A program made the translations under genes and the position numbers. This document shows, piece after piece, positions 56,385 to 63,895 of a DNA stretch of 64,000 nucleotides; positions within the stretch are counted from its first letter, which is position 1; each line of letters starts with the position of its first letter. The notes beneath the pieces are model-generated. The model saw only the letters and a list, made by a program, of their open reading frames with translations. It made no database searches and was not told the origin of the DNA. The DNA is from Armatimonadota bacterium (GTDB lineage Bacteria > Armatimonadota > HRBIN16): positions 479,298 through 543,297 of the forward strand of contig BPGU01000001.1 in the NCBI GenBank assembly GCA_026003195.1, read 5' to 3'.

Positions 56385-57314
56385 ATGCAGAACGCCAGCC
56401 TGCACATCACTGACACAAGCACGCTGTATGTTACTCTACAGCTGTGGTTAGAGGCTTTACAGGCACGTGGAGCCTCTGCACGGACACTCAAAAACTACCG
56501 TGAAAGCGTAACGCCTTTCATCACCTTCCTGACACAGCAAGGTTGCTTCGCCTTAGAGGACGTGCAACCTGTGCACATCCGCAGGTGGTTACTCCACCGC
56601 CAGCAGCAGAACCTCAGCACGCATACCCTGCACAATAGCTACCGCAACCCTCGCGCTTTCTGGAACTGGTGCATCCGTGAGGGACTGACCGAACACAACC
56701 CCTTCGCGAAGGTGGAACCGCCCAAGCGCGAACAGGTGCTTAAACCTGCCCTGACGCCTGAAGAGGTGGAGAAACTGCTGCAGGCGTGCACTGGCAAGGA
56801 CTGGCTGAATCTTCGCGACAGGGCATTGATTCTGCTGTTGCTGGACACGGGACTGCGCATCCACGAGTGTCACCAGTTGCGCGTGGGCGACGTAGCAGGT
56901 GACACGGTAGTCATCAAGGGCAAAGGCGGTAAACAGCGCGTGGTGGTGTTGAGTGCAGAGGTGAGGCTTGCGGTGCAACGTTACCTGAAGGCTTACCAGA
57001 CACAGCACGGTGTGAAACTGCAGGCAGACAGCCCTCTGTGGTGGGGAGCCTCTGGCGCGTTGACCCTGCACGGCATCAAGCTGGCAGTGCGCAAGGCAGG
57101 CAAGCGTGCAGGCTTGCGGTTGGGAGCGCACCAGTTAAGGCGCACCTTCGCCACGTGGAGCCTGCGTGCAGGGATTGACCTGGAGCACCTGAGGCTTCTC
57201 ATGGGACACAGCGACCTGAAGACGACGCAGGTATACCTGTCTCTGGTGGAGCAAGACCTGAAGCAGGCGCACCAGCAACACAGTCCGTTGAATCTTCTCA
57301 GAGGGCGCAGGTAG
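56385..57314 (+). CDS. Tyrosine recombinase / integrase
   Basis: 309-residue XerC/D-like integrase. N-terminal SAM-like core-binding domain (residues about 15-105) and a catalytic domain with R158 (DTGLRIHE), a Lys in KGKGGKQR (about 181-183), H249-x2-R252 (AHQLRRTFA), H275 (LMGHSDLKTT) and the nucleophile Y284 (VYLSL). All catalytic residues are present. ATG 56385 after GGGAGGAGG. The position next to tRNA-Gly and the gene content that follows mark it as the integrase of a mobile element. Confidence 0.93.
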   Translation: MQNASLHITDTSTLYVTLQLWLEALQARGASARTLKNYRESVTPFITFLTQQGCFALEDVQPVHIRRWLLHRQQQNLSTHTLHNSYRNPRAFWNWCIREGLTEHNPFAKVEPPKREQVLKPALTPEEVEKLLQACTGKDWLNLRDRALILLLLDTGLRIHECHQLRVGDVAGDTVVIKGKGGKQRVVVLSAEVRLAVQRYLKAYQTQHGVKLQADSPLWWGASGALTLHGIKLAVRKAGKRAGLRLGAHQLRRTFATWSLRAGIDLEHLRLLMGHSDLKTTQVYLSLVEQDLKQAHQQHSPLNLLRGRR

Positions 57315-57321
57315 AACAGAG

Positions 57322-57387
57322 GCGGGCGCGTGGACTGGACTGGTGGGCATTCGGAAGATTCAGGCAATCGGCGTCCACGCGCCCGCC
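57322..57387. repeat. 15-bp perfect inverted repeat after the integrase gene
   Basis: GGCGGGCGCGTGGAC (57322-57336) and GTCCACGCGCCCGCC (57373-57387), 36-nt loop, 8 bp after the integrase stop. Possibly a terminator without U-tract, or a structured site for recombination or replication. The rest of 57315-57541 holds no gene I can support. Confidence 0.6.
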
Positions 57388-57541
57388 CCAGCACAGGCAA
57401 CGCAGGTGAAACAAAGATGAACGTAGAAGTGTCTATACAGATGAAGCGTGTCGGTGCAGAGGGACGCCTCTGCCGTAAGTGTCCACTGCCCTGTCCAGTG
57501 GACAGCCGACACGCGAACAACGCCTGACAGGGAGGTTGCGT

Positions 57542-58504
57542 ATGCCAAAATACAAGTCTACCCCATTCATCACAGAGGAAGCCGAACCCGTTCTACCCGC
57601 AGATGAGGAGATTCTCCGAAGGGCAGTTACCACAGCAGCTCAGCTTCGTATGCGAACAACAGCCTCCGACGGTTTGCTTCTGCTCGGCAAGCACATGTTT
57701 GAGGAGCCTGTAGATGACAGGGCAATAGTAAACCGTTTTCTTAATACTGTGGAGGCAGCTGCTGTAATAACAGGCGACACACTGGCAAAGCGTAACTGCA
57801 AGCAGGCTTCCCGATTCAGAGAATGTGCCAATACTATGTTGCTGCTCAAACGCATCCTGAACAGCCCACCTGCAGACATCAAGCCTAACGAATGGAGCCA
57901 TGCTGTATTGTTAGTTGCATGGGTGACGATGGTAGGGTACGTGCCTGTGGAGGATTGGGCAATTGCCTTCCCCCTTGCGGCGACCTCTGCAGTAGGGTAT
58001 GGCATGACATTCGCCAGCTTTGAACGACTCTTTGGTGCTTCTAATCCTGTCGCTCTAGCTGACGCTGTTGCCCACATACTTGCGCCAGATGTAGAGACAG
58101 CAGTGATTGACAAGCGATTTGAGACAGCACGTAAACCACTTTCAAAGCGAAGACTCAAACAGCAATTCGTTCGTTTTCTCGCGTTGGAACATGCGCTTGA
58201 AAAGATGAACGAAAAGCACCCCCTTGCTTCGGCACTGGAAACACTAGTAGCCGACTTACCTGAAGACGAGCCCTCACCTGTGGAACTTGCCCCCAGCAAT
58301 GAACCTGACCCCTTAGAGGTGGTAGCAGATGAGGACGCTGTGAACCGCGCACTGGCACGCTTGGGTAAACGTACTGCTGACCTGTTACGCCTCATGATGG
58401 AAGGCAAGAGCGCAAGCGAAGCTGCAGAGGAACTTGGGATCAGTCCAAGCACCGCCCGAACACTTCTGGAACGCGCCCGCAAACAATTTTCGCGAACACC
58501 CTGA
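57542..58504 (+). CDS. Element protein with sigma-region-4-like C-terminal HTH
   Basis: 320 residues, unknown family. The first 220 residues are mostly helical without clear motif. After an acidic linker (EDEPSPVELAPSNEPDPLEV) the last 55 residues, NRALARLGKRTADLLRLMME then ASEAAEELGISPSTARTLLE-RARKQF, form a sigma region 4 / LuxR-type helix-turn-helix. ATG 57542 after GGGAGG. A transcriptional regulator of the element is likely. Codon use is less GC3-rich than the chromosome upstream, consistent with transfer. Confidence 0.65.
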   Translation: MPKYKSTPFITEEAEPVLPADEEILRRAVTTAAQLRMRTTASDGLLLLGKHMFEEPVDDRAIVNRFLNTVEAAAVITGDTLAKRNCKQASRFRECANTMLLLKRILNSPPADIKPNEWSHAVLLVAWVTMVGYVPVEDWAIAFPLAATSAVGYGMTFASFERLFGASNPVALADAVAHILAPDVETAVIDKRFETARKPLSKRRLKQQFVRFLALEHALEKMNEKHPLASALETLVADLPEDEPSPVELAPSNEPDPLEVVADEDAVNRALARLGKRTADLLRLMMEGKSASEAAEELGISPSTARTLLERARKQFSRTP

Positions 58505-58532
58505 AAATTGCCCCAAAGCTGTAGACGTTTTG

Positions 58533-58575
58533 CCCCCTCTCGGGTGCTTATATAGTGGAGGACAACGAGAGGGGG
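58533..58575 (+). promoter_or_regulatory. Inverted repeat that can pair with the ribosome site of the next gene
   Basis: CCCCCTCTCG (58533-58542) and CGAGAGGGGG (58566-58575) are a perfect 10-bp inverted repeat with a 23-nt loop. The right arm is the G-rich ribosome site of the ATG at 58583, so the hairpin would hide it. A TTATAT in the loop could instead be a -10, in which case the arms would be an operator. Confidence 0.5.
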
Positions 58576-58582
58576 TTTTCGT

Positions 58583-58783
58583 ATGCCGAAGGCTATACTG
58601 GTGACCGACATCCGCCACTCTGACCGCCCCCTACTGGCGAGCAGTGACCCTGAGGTACTGCGGGCGGTTGGCGAAGCGATTAAGGCACTGTTTGACCGTT
58701 GGGAAGCAGAAGCACGCGCTGACATTGAGGTAGAACGCCTGCGGCGACTGGTGGAGGGCGACGGGGATGATTCCACAGAGTGA
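58583..58783 (+). CDS. Small element protein
   Basis: 66 residues, acidic and helical (VLRAVGEAIKALFDRWEAEA, RADIEVERLRRLVEG). No known family. ATG 58583 follows GAGAGGGGG. It overlaps the primase-helicase gene by 17 bp and is probably translated with it. The opening MPKAILVTDIRHSDRPLLAS recalls no motif I know. Confidence 0.6.
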   Translation: MPKAILVTDIRHSDRPLLASSDPEVLRAVGEAIKALFDRWEAEARADIEVERLRRLVEGDGDDSTE

Positions 58784-60485
58784 CTTGAAGGACGTCGCCA
58801 TTCGCTACCAACGCGCAGGCTTGAGCATCCTGCCCATACGCGCCGACGGCAGCAAAGCACCAGCACTGAAGACTTGGGAACCGCTTCAGAAGCGACTGCC
58901 CACTGAAGATGAGATTCGCGAATGGTTCGGCAACGGTGCACGGCGTGGCGTCGCTGTGGTGTGTGGCGCAGTGTCTGGTGGACTATACGCCCTCGACCTT
59001 GACGACCTGACCATCGGCGAAGCGTTCATCACCGAACTGCTGGCTTACGACAGCGAACTGCTGTTCGCCATGCCACAGTGTCGCACACCACGACCTGGCA
59101 AGAGACTGTTCTTTCGGTATGATGGCGAACTGCACTCCACCGTGCTGGCGTACCGCGTGGACGCTGACGGGCGTAAGCGTGAGGCGATTGCGCTGATTGG
59201 GGACGGCAAGTACAGCATCGTGCCACCAACGCCTGCAGAGTGCCATGAGAACCGCAAGCCCTACGAGTGGGTGCGTGGTGACTTAACCAGTGTGCCGACA
59301 CTGAGTGATGAACAGCTGGAAGACATTCTCGCACTGGCACGGCTGTTTGACGAAGCCCCCAAGCCAGAACCTGCCCCCTTGCGCGTCACTGGGGAAGCAC
59401 AGCGCGTCGGCGACAGGTTCAATCAAGAGGGCGACGTGCTGGAGTTGCTACAGCGTCACGGTTGGCGTGTTGCTGGCAACGGGCGCGAGGGCAACATCTA
59501 CCTGACCCGTCCAGGCAAACCGCGTGGTGTGTCGGCGTCATGGCATCCCCAGTTGGGCACGCTGTATGTGTTCACCACGAACGCGCCACCCTTTGAGGCA
59601 GGACGTGCTTATTCGCCCTTCGCGGTATACACCCTGTTAGAGCATGGTGGCGACTTCTCTGCTGCTGCGAAGGCACTGGCAAAGCAGTATGGCAAAGGGC
59701 ACAGAATGGAACCCGAACGTCTTGCCCCACCAGTGGACTGGGCAGGCTTCCTGCGACCGTTGAAAGAGGTGGAAGCCCTCCCTGTAGACTGGTTACTGCC
59801 GAACCTGCTGGCGCGTGGCGAGATTACCATACTGGCAGGAGAAGCAGGTGCAGGCAAGACCACGCTTGCTTTGGAGATTGCCCACGCGCTGACCCGTGAT
59901 GACACCACGCTGGGCGAACGTCCACAATCACAGGCGCGTGTTGTGTGGTTGCATTATGACCACAGCGAGGGACGCATCCGTGAGAAGTATGAGCAGACCT
60001 ACGGCGAGGAGCCTGAGTTCATGACGCCCAACATGAACAAACTGGAAGAGGCAGGCATGTTGCGCTTAACGCCTGACACGGTGCATCTGTGGGCGTCCAT
60101 GTTGATTGCTTACGGGACAGAATGCCTGATTGTGGACACGCTTAACGACTGGCTTGGCTGTGATGACACGGACAAGGAGAGTAAGGTTCGCCCGTTGATG
60201 AACGCACTTCGCCAGTTGGTGGAGAAGACAGGCGTTGCCGTGTTGGCAATCCACCACCCGAACAAGGCAAGCACCCTGAAGCGTGTGACCGCACTGGCGA
60301 ACAGTTACGTGTTTGGCGCGAAGGCTGACACGGTTGCTTTGCTGGCAGACCCTGACGGCGAACCGTCGGCGACAGAGGTACAGCTGCGCGTGGTGACAGT
60401 GCCGAAGTGCGTGAAAGGTGGCAGGCAACATACGCCAAGCACTTCGGGCGGTTCGCACCTGTGCAGGGCGAGGAGAGACCGCTGA
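58767..60485 (+). CDS. Primase-polymerase/RepA-like helicase, frameshifted near its C-terminus
   Basis: 572 codons as read. Residues about 8-190 are a Prim-Pol domain (AIRYQRAGLSILPI, the catalytic DLD in LYALDLDDL at 75-80, RTPRPGKRLFF). Residues about 335-545 are an AAA ATPase with Walker A GEAGAGKTT (358-366), Walker B-like ECLIVDTLNDW and AIHHPNK. After VVTVPK at 60407 the frame becomes unlike protein (25 codons), while the plus-one frame from the same point continues sensibly in the next feature. One missing G in AAGTGCG would join them to about 725 residues. Likely the replication initiator of the element. Confidence 0.85.
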   Translation: MIPQSDLKDVAIRYQRAGLSILPIRADGSKAPALKTWEPLQKRLPTEDEIREWFGNGARRGVAVVCGAVSGGLYALDLDDLTIGEAFITELLAYDSELLFAMPQCRTPRPGKRLFFRYDGELHSTVLAYRVDADGRKREAIALIGDGKYSIVPPTPAECHENRKPYEWVRGDLTSVPTLSDEQLEDILALARLFDEAPKPEPAPLRVTGEAQRVGDRFNQEGDVLELLQRHGWRVAGNGREGNIYLTRPGKPRGVSASWHPQLGTLYVFTTNAPPFEAGRAYSPFAVYTLLEHGGDFSAAAKALAKQYGKGHRMEPERLAPPVDWAGFLRPLKEVEALPVDWLLPNLLARGEITILAGEAGAGKTTLALEIAHALTRDDTTLGERPQSQARVVWLHYDHSEGRIREKYEQTYGEEPEFMTPNMNKLEEAGMLRLTPDTVHLWASMLIAYGTECLIVDTLNDWLGCDDTDKESKVRPLMNALRQLVEKTGVAVLAIHHPNKASTLKRVTALANSYVFGAKADTVALLADPDGEPSATEVQLRVVTVPKCVKGGRQHTPSTSGGSHLCRARRDR

Positions 60486-60943
60486 CGTTGCAGGAACGCA
60501 TCGTACAGTTTGTGCGGACACAGGGGAACTGCACGCGCAAGCAGCTGCTGGAGGCATTCGGTAGTGAGGCTTCGGAAGACACGCTTGACCGTCTGCTGAA
60601 AACACTGGTGCGAAGAGGGACGACTGGCACGAAGCGCGCGCGGCTGGCTACAAGAACAGCGAACGAACGTACGCCATCACCACAGGTAACAATCAAACTG
60701 CACACCCCTGCCTGTGTGGTAGCAATTAAGGTTCCGCAAACTATTGCGGACCAACCTACGGAACCTACGGAAACTACGGTAAACAGCGGAAACGCTACCG
60801 AAGACTCAGAACCGTCTACGGTGTGTTGGACACCGTTTACACCGGTTCCGACGGTTTCCGAGAGGTTCAACAGCAACGTCATCACGACACACTCTGCGGA
60901 GACTAGAGGATTCCGTACCCAACAGCAGACCTGTTACCGTTGA
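60407..60943 (+). CDS. C-terminal part of the primase-helicase in the shifted frame
   Basis: 178 codons from a GTG at 60407, VRERWQATYAKHFGRFAPVQ then a winged-helix-like region RPLTLQERIVQFVRTQGNCT, RKQLLEAFGSEASEDTLDRL, typical of the end of RepA-like helicases. It lacks a ribosome site and begins exactly where the upstream domain ends, so it is the displaced C-terminus rather than a separate gene. The last 70 codons are low-complexity (Thr, Pro, Glu) and lie over repeat-rich DNA. Confidence 0.6.
   Translation: MRERWQATYAKHFGRFAPVQGEERPLTLQERIVQFVRTQGNCTRKQLLEAFGSEASEDTLDRLLKTLVRRGTTGTKRARLATRTANERTPSPQVTIKLHTPACVVAIKVPQTIADQPTEPTETTVNSGNATEDSEPSTVCWTPFTPVPTVSERFNSNVITTHSAETRGFRTQQQTCYR
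60733..60836. repeat. Inverted and tandem short repeats upstream of the iterons
   Basis: Within the shifted C-terminal frame: TCCGCAA-acta-TTGCGGA (60733-60750), three CTACGG units at about 10-bp period (60756-60779) and ACGGTGT-gttgg-ACACCGT (60818-60836). The helical phasing and palindromes suggest protein binding. Confidence 0.5.
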
Positions 60944-60955
60944 CATCTCGCACCT

Positions 60956-61053
60956 AACAGTAAAGCCGTTTACTGTTGAAGCTCCACCTAACAGTAAACG
61001 CTGTTACTGTTGATGATTCCGAATCAGGCTCCAACAGTAAAGCGGTTACTGTT
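60956..61053. repeat. Three palindromic iteron-like repeats (origin or operator candidate)
   Basis: Three copies of AACAGTAA...TTACTGTT: 60956-60977 (9-bp arms, 4-bp centre), 60990-61011 (8-bp arms, 6-bp centre), 61033-61053 (8-bp arms, 5-bp centre), each followed by GA. A half-site variant CTGTTACCGTTGA lies at 60931-60943. Start-to-start spacing is 34 and 43 bp. Their place directly after the replication gene fits an origin bound by the initiator; an operator for the downstream genes is the alternative. Confidence 0.65.
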
Positions 61054-61239
61054 GATCCTGAGGATGATTCTGACATCCCTGATTACCGCACAGCAGTCAT
61101 ACCACTGCGTGACGGTGTGGCAGCATGGTGCGACACCTGCGGGTGTTCTATGCTACATGAGCTAACTCGTGATGGGCACTGGCGTTGTGTTGACTGTGGC
61201 AGTTTGAGGACATTCGCGAAGGAGGTATTGAACACATGA
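60976..61239 (+). CDS. Small zinc-ribbon protein
   Basis: The C-terminal part is convincing: WCDTCGCSMLHELTRDGHWR, CVDCGS, two CxxC pairs of a zinc ribbon. The start is uncertain: TTG 60976 begins inside the first iteron and would put a Ser/Asp/Val-rich stretch encoded by the repeats at the N-terminus; a GTG near 61116 is possible. Its stop overlaps the next gene's ATG, and GGAGG lies in its last codons, supporting that this frame is translated. Confidence 0.55.
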   Translation: MKLHLTVNAVTVDDSESGSNSKAVTVDPEDDSDIPDYRTAVIPLRDGVAAWCDTCGCSMLHELTRDGHWRCVDCGSLRTFAKEVLNT

Positions 61240-61649
61240 ACCTGACCTGTGACCGGTGTGGGCAGCCGATTCGCAGCTGGCGCGAACTGGTGGTGTGGTG
61301 CGACAGCGGGAAGGCACAGCAGTCTCGGCAGGAGTTTGAGGCATGGGAACGCAAGCGCACCCGTGAAGGTGAGGACGCACTTGCTAACGGTGACATGGAC
61401 GCCTGGCTGAAGACGGTGGTGTACCCTCTGTCTGAACTGACCAGATTGAAACTGGAGCCCTGGCTGGTGGTGCATCTGGACTGCATCACTGATGAGGAGT
61501 GGGAATGGGGTTACCCCATTGAGGGCAGACGGATTAACACGGTGCGCAAAGCCCTCGTGTGGACGCTACACCTGCAGGAGAAGGTCTGGTTTGATTTTAC
61601 AGACTGGCGTGGCGTAATGCACAAACTGTTTGGAATACCAGAGGTGTGA
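61236..61649 (+). CDS. Small element protein with N-terminal zinc-binding pair
   Basis: 137 residues. Starts MNLTCDRCGQPI, a CxxC pair with a further Cys in VVWCDSG and a H-x-D-C (VVHLDC), then an aromatic region. Function unknown; a nucleic-acid-binding or structural role is conceivable. ATG 61236 overlaps the zinc-ribbon stop. Confidence 0.65.
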   Translation: MNLTCDRCGQPIRSWRELVVWCDSGKAQQSRQEFEAWERKRTREGEDALANGDMDAWLKTVVYPLSELTRLKLEPWLVVHLDCITDEEWEWGYPIEGRRINTVRKALVWTLHLQEKVWFDFTDWRGVMHKLFGIPEV

Positions 61650-61728
61650 ACGATTAGGTAGCCCCCGCCTCAGGGCGGTTGACATAGACAGACGAAACAC
61701 GAACACAACACACAAAGGAGGTAACGTC

Positions 61729-62199
61729 ATGAAACTGCTGGTGACAGCACAAGCACAGACCTTGCCTGACGACGTGTACACCGTTGAACTGCTGGACGTG
61801 AAGGAGCAGACCGGAACCTACGGCGAGCAGTTCGTGTGGCAGTTGCGCGTGGCAGAAGGCGAGTATGAGGGCGCGGAACTGCGGGCGTGGACGAACGCCA
61901 GCACAGCGGTCAACGCGAAGGCGGTGAAGTGGGCAGCAGCTTTCAACGGCAAGCCCTACGCGCAGGGTGACGTGCTGGACTTCGACGCCCTGCAGGGCAA
62001 GCGTGCCCGCGCGGTGGTGCAGGTCAAGCAGACGGCAGACGGGCGCGAGTTTGCGCGTGTGACCGACATCCTGCCCCTGAAGCGCGTGCAGGCACAGGTG
62101 CGCGTGAAGCATGGCATGGTGGCGGTTCCTGCCACCAAACAGGGGTTCTACGAGATGGCAGACGAGGAAGACCCTGACGACCCCTTCGCGCAGGCGTAA
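61729..62199 (+). CDS. Phage-type OB-fold/single-strand-binding-like protein
   Basis: 156 residues. VYTVELLDVKEQTGTYGEQF, VWQLRVAEGEYEGAELRAW, RARAVVQVKQTADGREFARV then TDILPL is the beta-strand pattern of small OB-fold proteins found next to phage and plasmid replication genes. The end (EEDPDDPFAQA) is the acidic tail often seen in SSBs. ATG 61729 after AAAGGAGG. Assignment by pattern only. Confidence 0.6.
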   Translation: MKLLVTAQAQTLPDDVYTVELLDVKEQTGTYGEQFVWQLRVAEGEYEGAELRAWTNASTAVNAKAVKWAAAFNGKPYAQGDVLDFDALQGKRARAVVQVKQTADGREFARVTDILPLKRVQAQVRVKHGMVAVPATKQGFYEMADEEDPDDPFAQA

Positions 62200-62208
62200 G
62201 AGAGGGAA

Positions 62209-62236
62209 GCGGGCAGGGCGCGCGCGCCCTGCCCGC
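62209..62236. terminator. 28-bp perfect palindrome after the OB-fold gene
   Basis: Arms GCGGGCAGGGCGCG and CGCGCCCTGCCCGC with no loop, 9 bp after the stop at 62199. Nearly identical to the element at 63246. GC-only stem, no U-tract. Confidence 0.6.
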
Positions 62237-62268
62237 CCCCAAACACCAAACGAAAGGAGTGTATTCAG

Positions 62269-62620
62269 ATGCAAAGCACAGTTACACGAACAGCAAGGCG
62301 AGTCCTCTACACCCGTGACGGCAGGCACAGCGGTTGTGTGCTGGAGCAGGGCATCCTGAAGCGCAGGGTGCAGGCGAGCCGTCACCAGTTGCGACACCCC
62401 CCTGCGTGGGCATTTGAGCGCAACATCCTGGAGCAGGCACATGAGGCAGGCGCGTCACTGGTGGAGGTTCACGACGTGGAGAACGGCATCACCTACACTG
62501 CCCCACTGGCGACGGTGTGGCAGAAGGGCATCCGCATTCAGCGCGGACACGGTGAGCAGATTGCCCTGCCGTCTGAATCTGTGGCACACCGAAGACCCGA
62601 AGCAAGGCAGGCTGTTCTGA
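62269..62620 (+). CDS. Element protein with apparent frameshift
   Basis: ATG 62269 after AAAGGAG opens a frame with SLVEVHDVENGITYTAPLAT, VWQKGIRIQRGHGEQIALP. Read straight it continues to 62790 with a Cys/Arg-rich, unnatural tail. If the T at 62572 is an insertion the protein instead ends LNLWHTEDPKQGRLF at 62620 (116 residues), a far more protein-like finish. I give the restored end. Function unknown. Confidence 0.5.
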
Positions 62621-62624
62621 AGCA

Positions 62625-62780
62625 GTGGCAACCGCGGCGCACTGCCCAGCACGCGCAGAAGCGATTGTGCGCTACCTGCAGAAGCGGTGGCGCGTGCTGT
62701 GCTCGCAGTCGTGGCACGTGGATGGACTGCGTTACGCGGACGTGCCAGACAGTCTTCGCACTGCTGGCCTGGCAGGTTGA
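62625..62780 (+). CDS. Possible 51-residue protein
   Basis: GTG 62625 to TGA 62780, starting 4 bp after the restored end of the previous gene. It reads AEAIVRYLQKRWRVLCSQSW then HVDGLRYADVPDSLRTAGLA, with helix-like periodicity and normal composition, unlike the overlapping frame. Weak ribosome site. From 62781 to 63022 I see no supportable gene. Confidence 0.35.
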   Translation: MATAAHCPARAEAIVRYLQKRWRVLCSQSWHVDGLRYADVPDSLRTAGLAG

Positions 62781-63022
62781 TTGCCCTTGAGGTCTAGTCA
62801 GGCTGGCTCGCCAGACTGTCCTCCACCGTCTGAGGCGCGTTCTGTGAGAGCCTGACAGCCTCAGGTCGCGGTCGTGCCTCGCCGGAGACGCCACAGCACT
62901 GGCTAGTGCGCCAGTTGGAGGCCCGCGCTGGCGTCCCGCAGGTGCAGGTCTGCCTGTGGACAGCCTCAGCCCTGCCTCGGAAAAGCATAGAGACTGAACG
63001 AACCTTGAGGAGGTGAACAGCA

Positions 63023-63244
63023 ATGACACACAACCTTTGCAGGGACGCGGTAGTCAACATGCAACACGCTACAGGCGCGTTACGGCGGTTGTATACTCTG
63101 GTGGCGATGGGCGCGGTTCCTTCGCGTGAGGACTACGCGCAGGTGCACCGACAGGCGACGGAACTGAATCAAGCCTTTCACCGTCTGTTGAAGGCACTGA
63201 AGGCGCAGGGCGTGTTTGAGGAAGTGGAGATTGTAGATGAGTGA
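63023..63244 (+). CDS. Small helical element protein
   Basis: 73 residues: MTHNLCRDAVVNMQHATGAL, RRLYTLVAMG, then a helix QVHRQATELNQAFHRLLKAL and acidic end EEVEIVDE. ATG 63023 after GAGGAGGTG. No known family. The palindrome at 63246 follows its stop directly. Confidence 0.6.
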   Translation: MTHNLCRDAVVNMQHATGALRRLYTLVAMGAVPSREDYAQVHRQATELNQAFHRLLKALKAQGVFEEVEIVDE

Positions 63245-63245
63245 C

Positions 63246-63273
63246 GCGGGCAGGGCGCGTGCGCCCTGCCCGC
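63246..63273. terminator. Second copy of the 28-bp GC hairpin
   Basis: GCGGGCAGGGCGC-gt-GCGCCCTGCCCGC, one base different from the copy at 62209. It lies between the stop of the plus-strand gene (63244) and the end of the convergent minus-strand gene (63289), so it could terminate both. Confidence 0.6.
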
Positions 63274-63288
63274 TACAACCTCACCAGT

Positions 63289-63549
63289 TCAGGCGTCCAG
63301 TGTTTCTCTAAGCAGTTGCAGGCATTCGCGCAACACCTTTTCGACCCGCGTAGCTGGTATGTGCAGGATGGTGGCAATAGTGCTGGGGTTATACTCCATG
63401 CCATAGCGCAGGGCGATGATGGTGATGGCGTCGATTCCGCGTGAGGTGTAAATCTTCTGTAGAGCCTGCAGCAGGTCTGTGGAGCGTTCAATCTGGGGAA
63501 AGGCATCGGGAGCGGTGTAATCTGTGAGGTCTACGTGGTTATTCTGCAT
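63289..63549 (-). CDS. Sigma region 4-like protein (second half of a split sigma factor)
   Basis: 86 residues from ATG 63549, preceded by AAAGGAG at proper spacing. The C-terminal 55 residues, LLQALQKIYTSRGIDAITII, ALRYGMEYNPSTIATILHIP, ATRVEKVLRECLQLLRE, match the region 4 helix-turn-helix that binds the -35 element and the beta flap. There is no region 2. The region 2 partner is the gene just upstream; its stop is 5 bp away. Works presumably as a pair, as SigO and RsoA do in Bacillus. Confidence 0.65.
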   Translation of the reverse strand: MQNNHVDLTDYTAPDAFPQIERSTDLLQALQKIYTSRGIDAITIIALRYGMEYNPSTIATILHIPATRVEKVLRECLQLLRETLDA

Positions 63550-63553
63550 GGTA

Positions 63554-63895
63554 TTACTCCTTTGCGTTATAGTCTTCAATTATGCTTTCCAGCGACACGG
63601 TAGGCAGTCTTCGATGCAGGTAAGTGCGCATGATGGATTTGAAGTGGTGGCGTATTCTCCAGCTGAGCCACTGTTGCAGAGAGACTTTGCTGTCTGGGTT
63701 ATAGCGCGTCCATTGACGCCAGAGGGCGATTCGAAGTTCCTGCTCCACGTCTTCGGGCGGTATGCCCAGCTTCAACACGAGGTAGTTGACGTACCCTGTA
63801 TGGATGCGCAGGTATTGGGCGAGAACCTGTTCTGCTATACGGTCGCTGTATGCTGGGTTCCCCTCCAGCAGAGTTTTCAGGGTGCGTTGCTCCAC
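63554..63895 (-). CDS. Sigma region 2-like protein (first half of a split sigma factor)
   Basis: 113 residues from GTG 63895 (a GTG at 63904 would add three); GAGGTGAT lies five bases before 63895. Residues about 25-95, YLRIHTGYVNYLVLKLGIPP, EDVEQELRIALWRQWTRYNP, VSLQQWLSWRIRHHFKSIMR, match ECF region 2 (core binding and -10 recognition). The frame ends after VSLESIIEDYNAKE without region 4. It does not look truncated: the stop is followed by a well-placed ribosome site and ATG for the region 4 gene. Confidence 0.7.
   Translation of the reverse strand: MEQRTLKTLLEGNPAYSDRIAEQVLAQYLRIHTGYVNYLVLKLGIPPEDVEQELRIALWRQWTRYNPDSKVSLQQWLSWRIRHHFKSIMRTYLHRRLPTVSLESIIEDYNAKE

Noticed and set aside
57640..58941. 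433-codon minus-strand frame in the element
   Set aside because: Ser/Arg/Ala-rich reading opposite the regulator, small gene and start of the primase gene, all of which have ribosome sites.
60400..60412. Programmed ribosomal frameshift in the primase-helicase
   Set aside because: No slippery heptamer and no obvious downstream stem at proper distance; a one-base deletion is simpler.
61679..61684. TTGACA before the OB-fold gene as a promoter -35
   Set aside because: No acceptable -10 at 16-18 bp; left out.
62794..63060. Open frames on both strands in the 62781-63022 gap
   Set aside because: No start codon with ribosome site; the plus-strand frame ending at 63016 has only a CTG or a late GTG, and the minus frame is opposite a ribosome site that clearly serves the 63023 gene.
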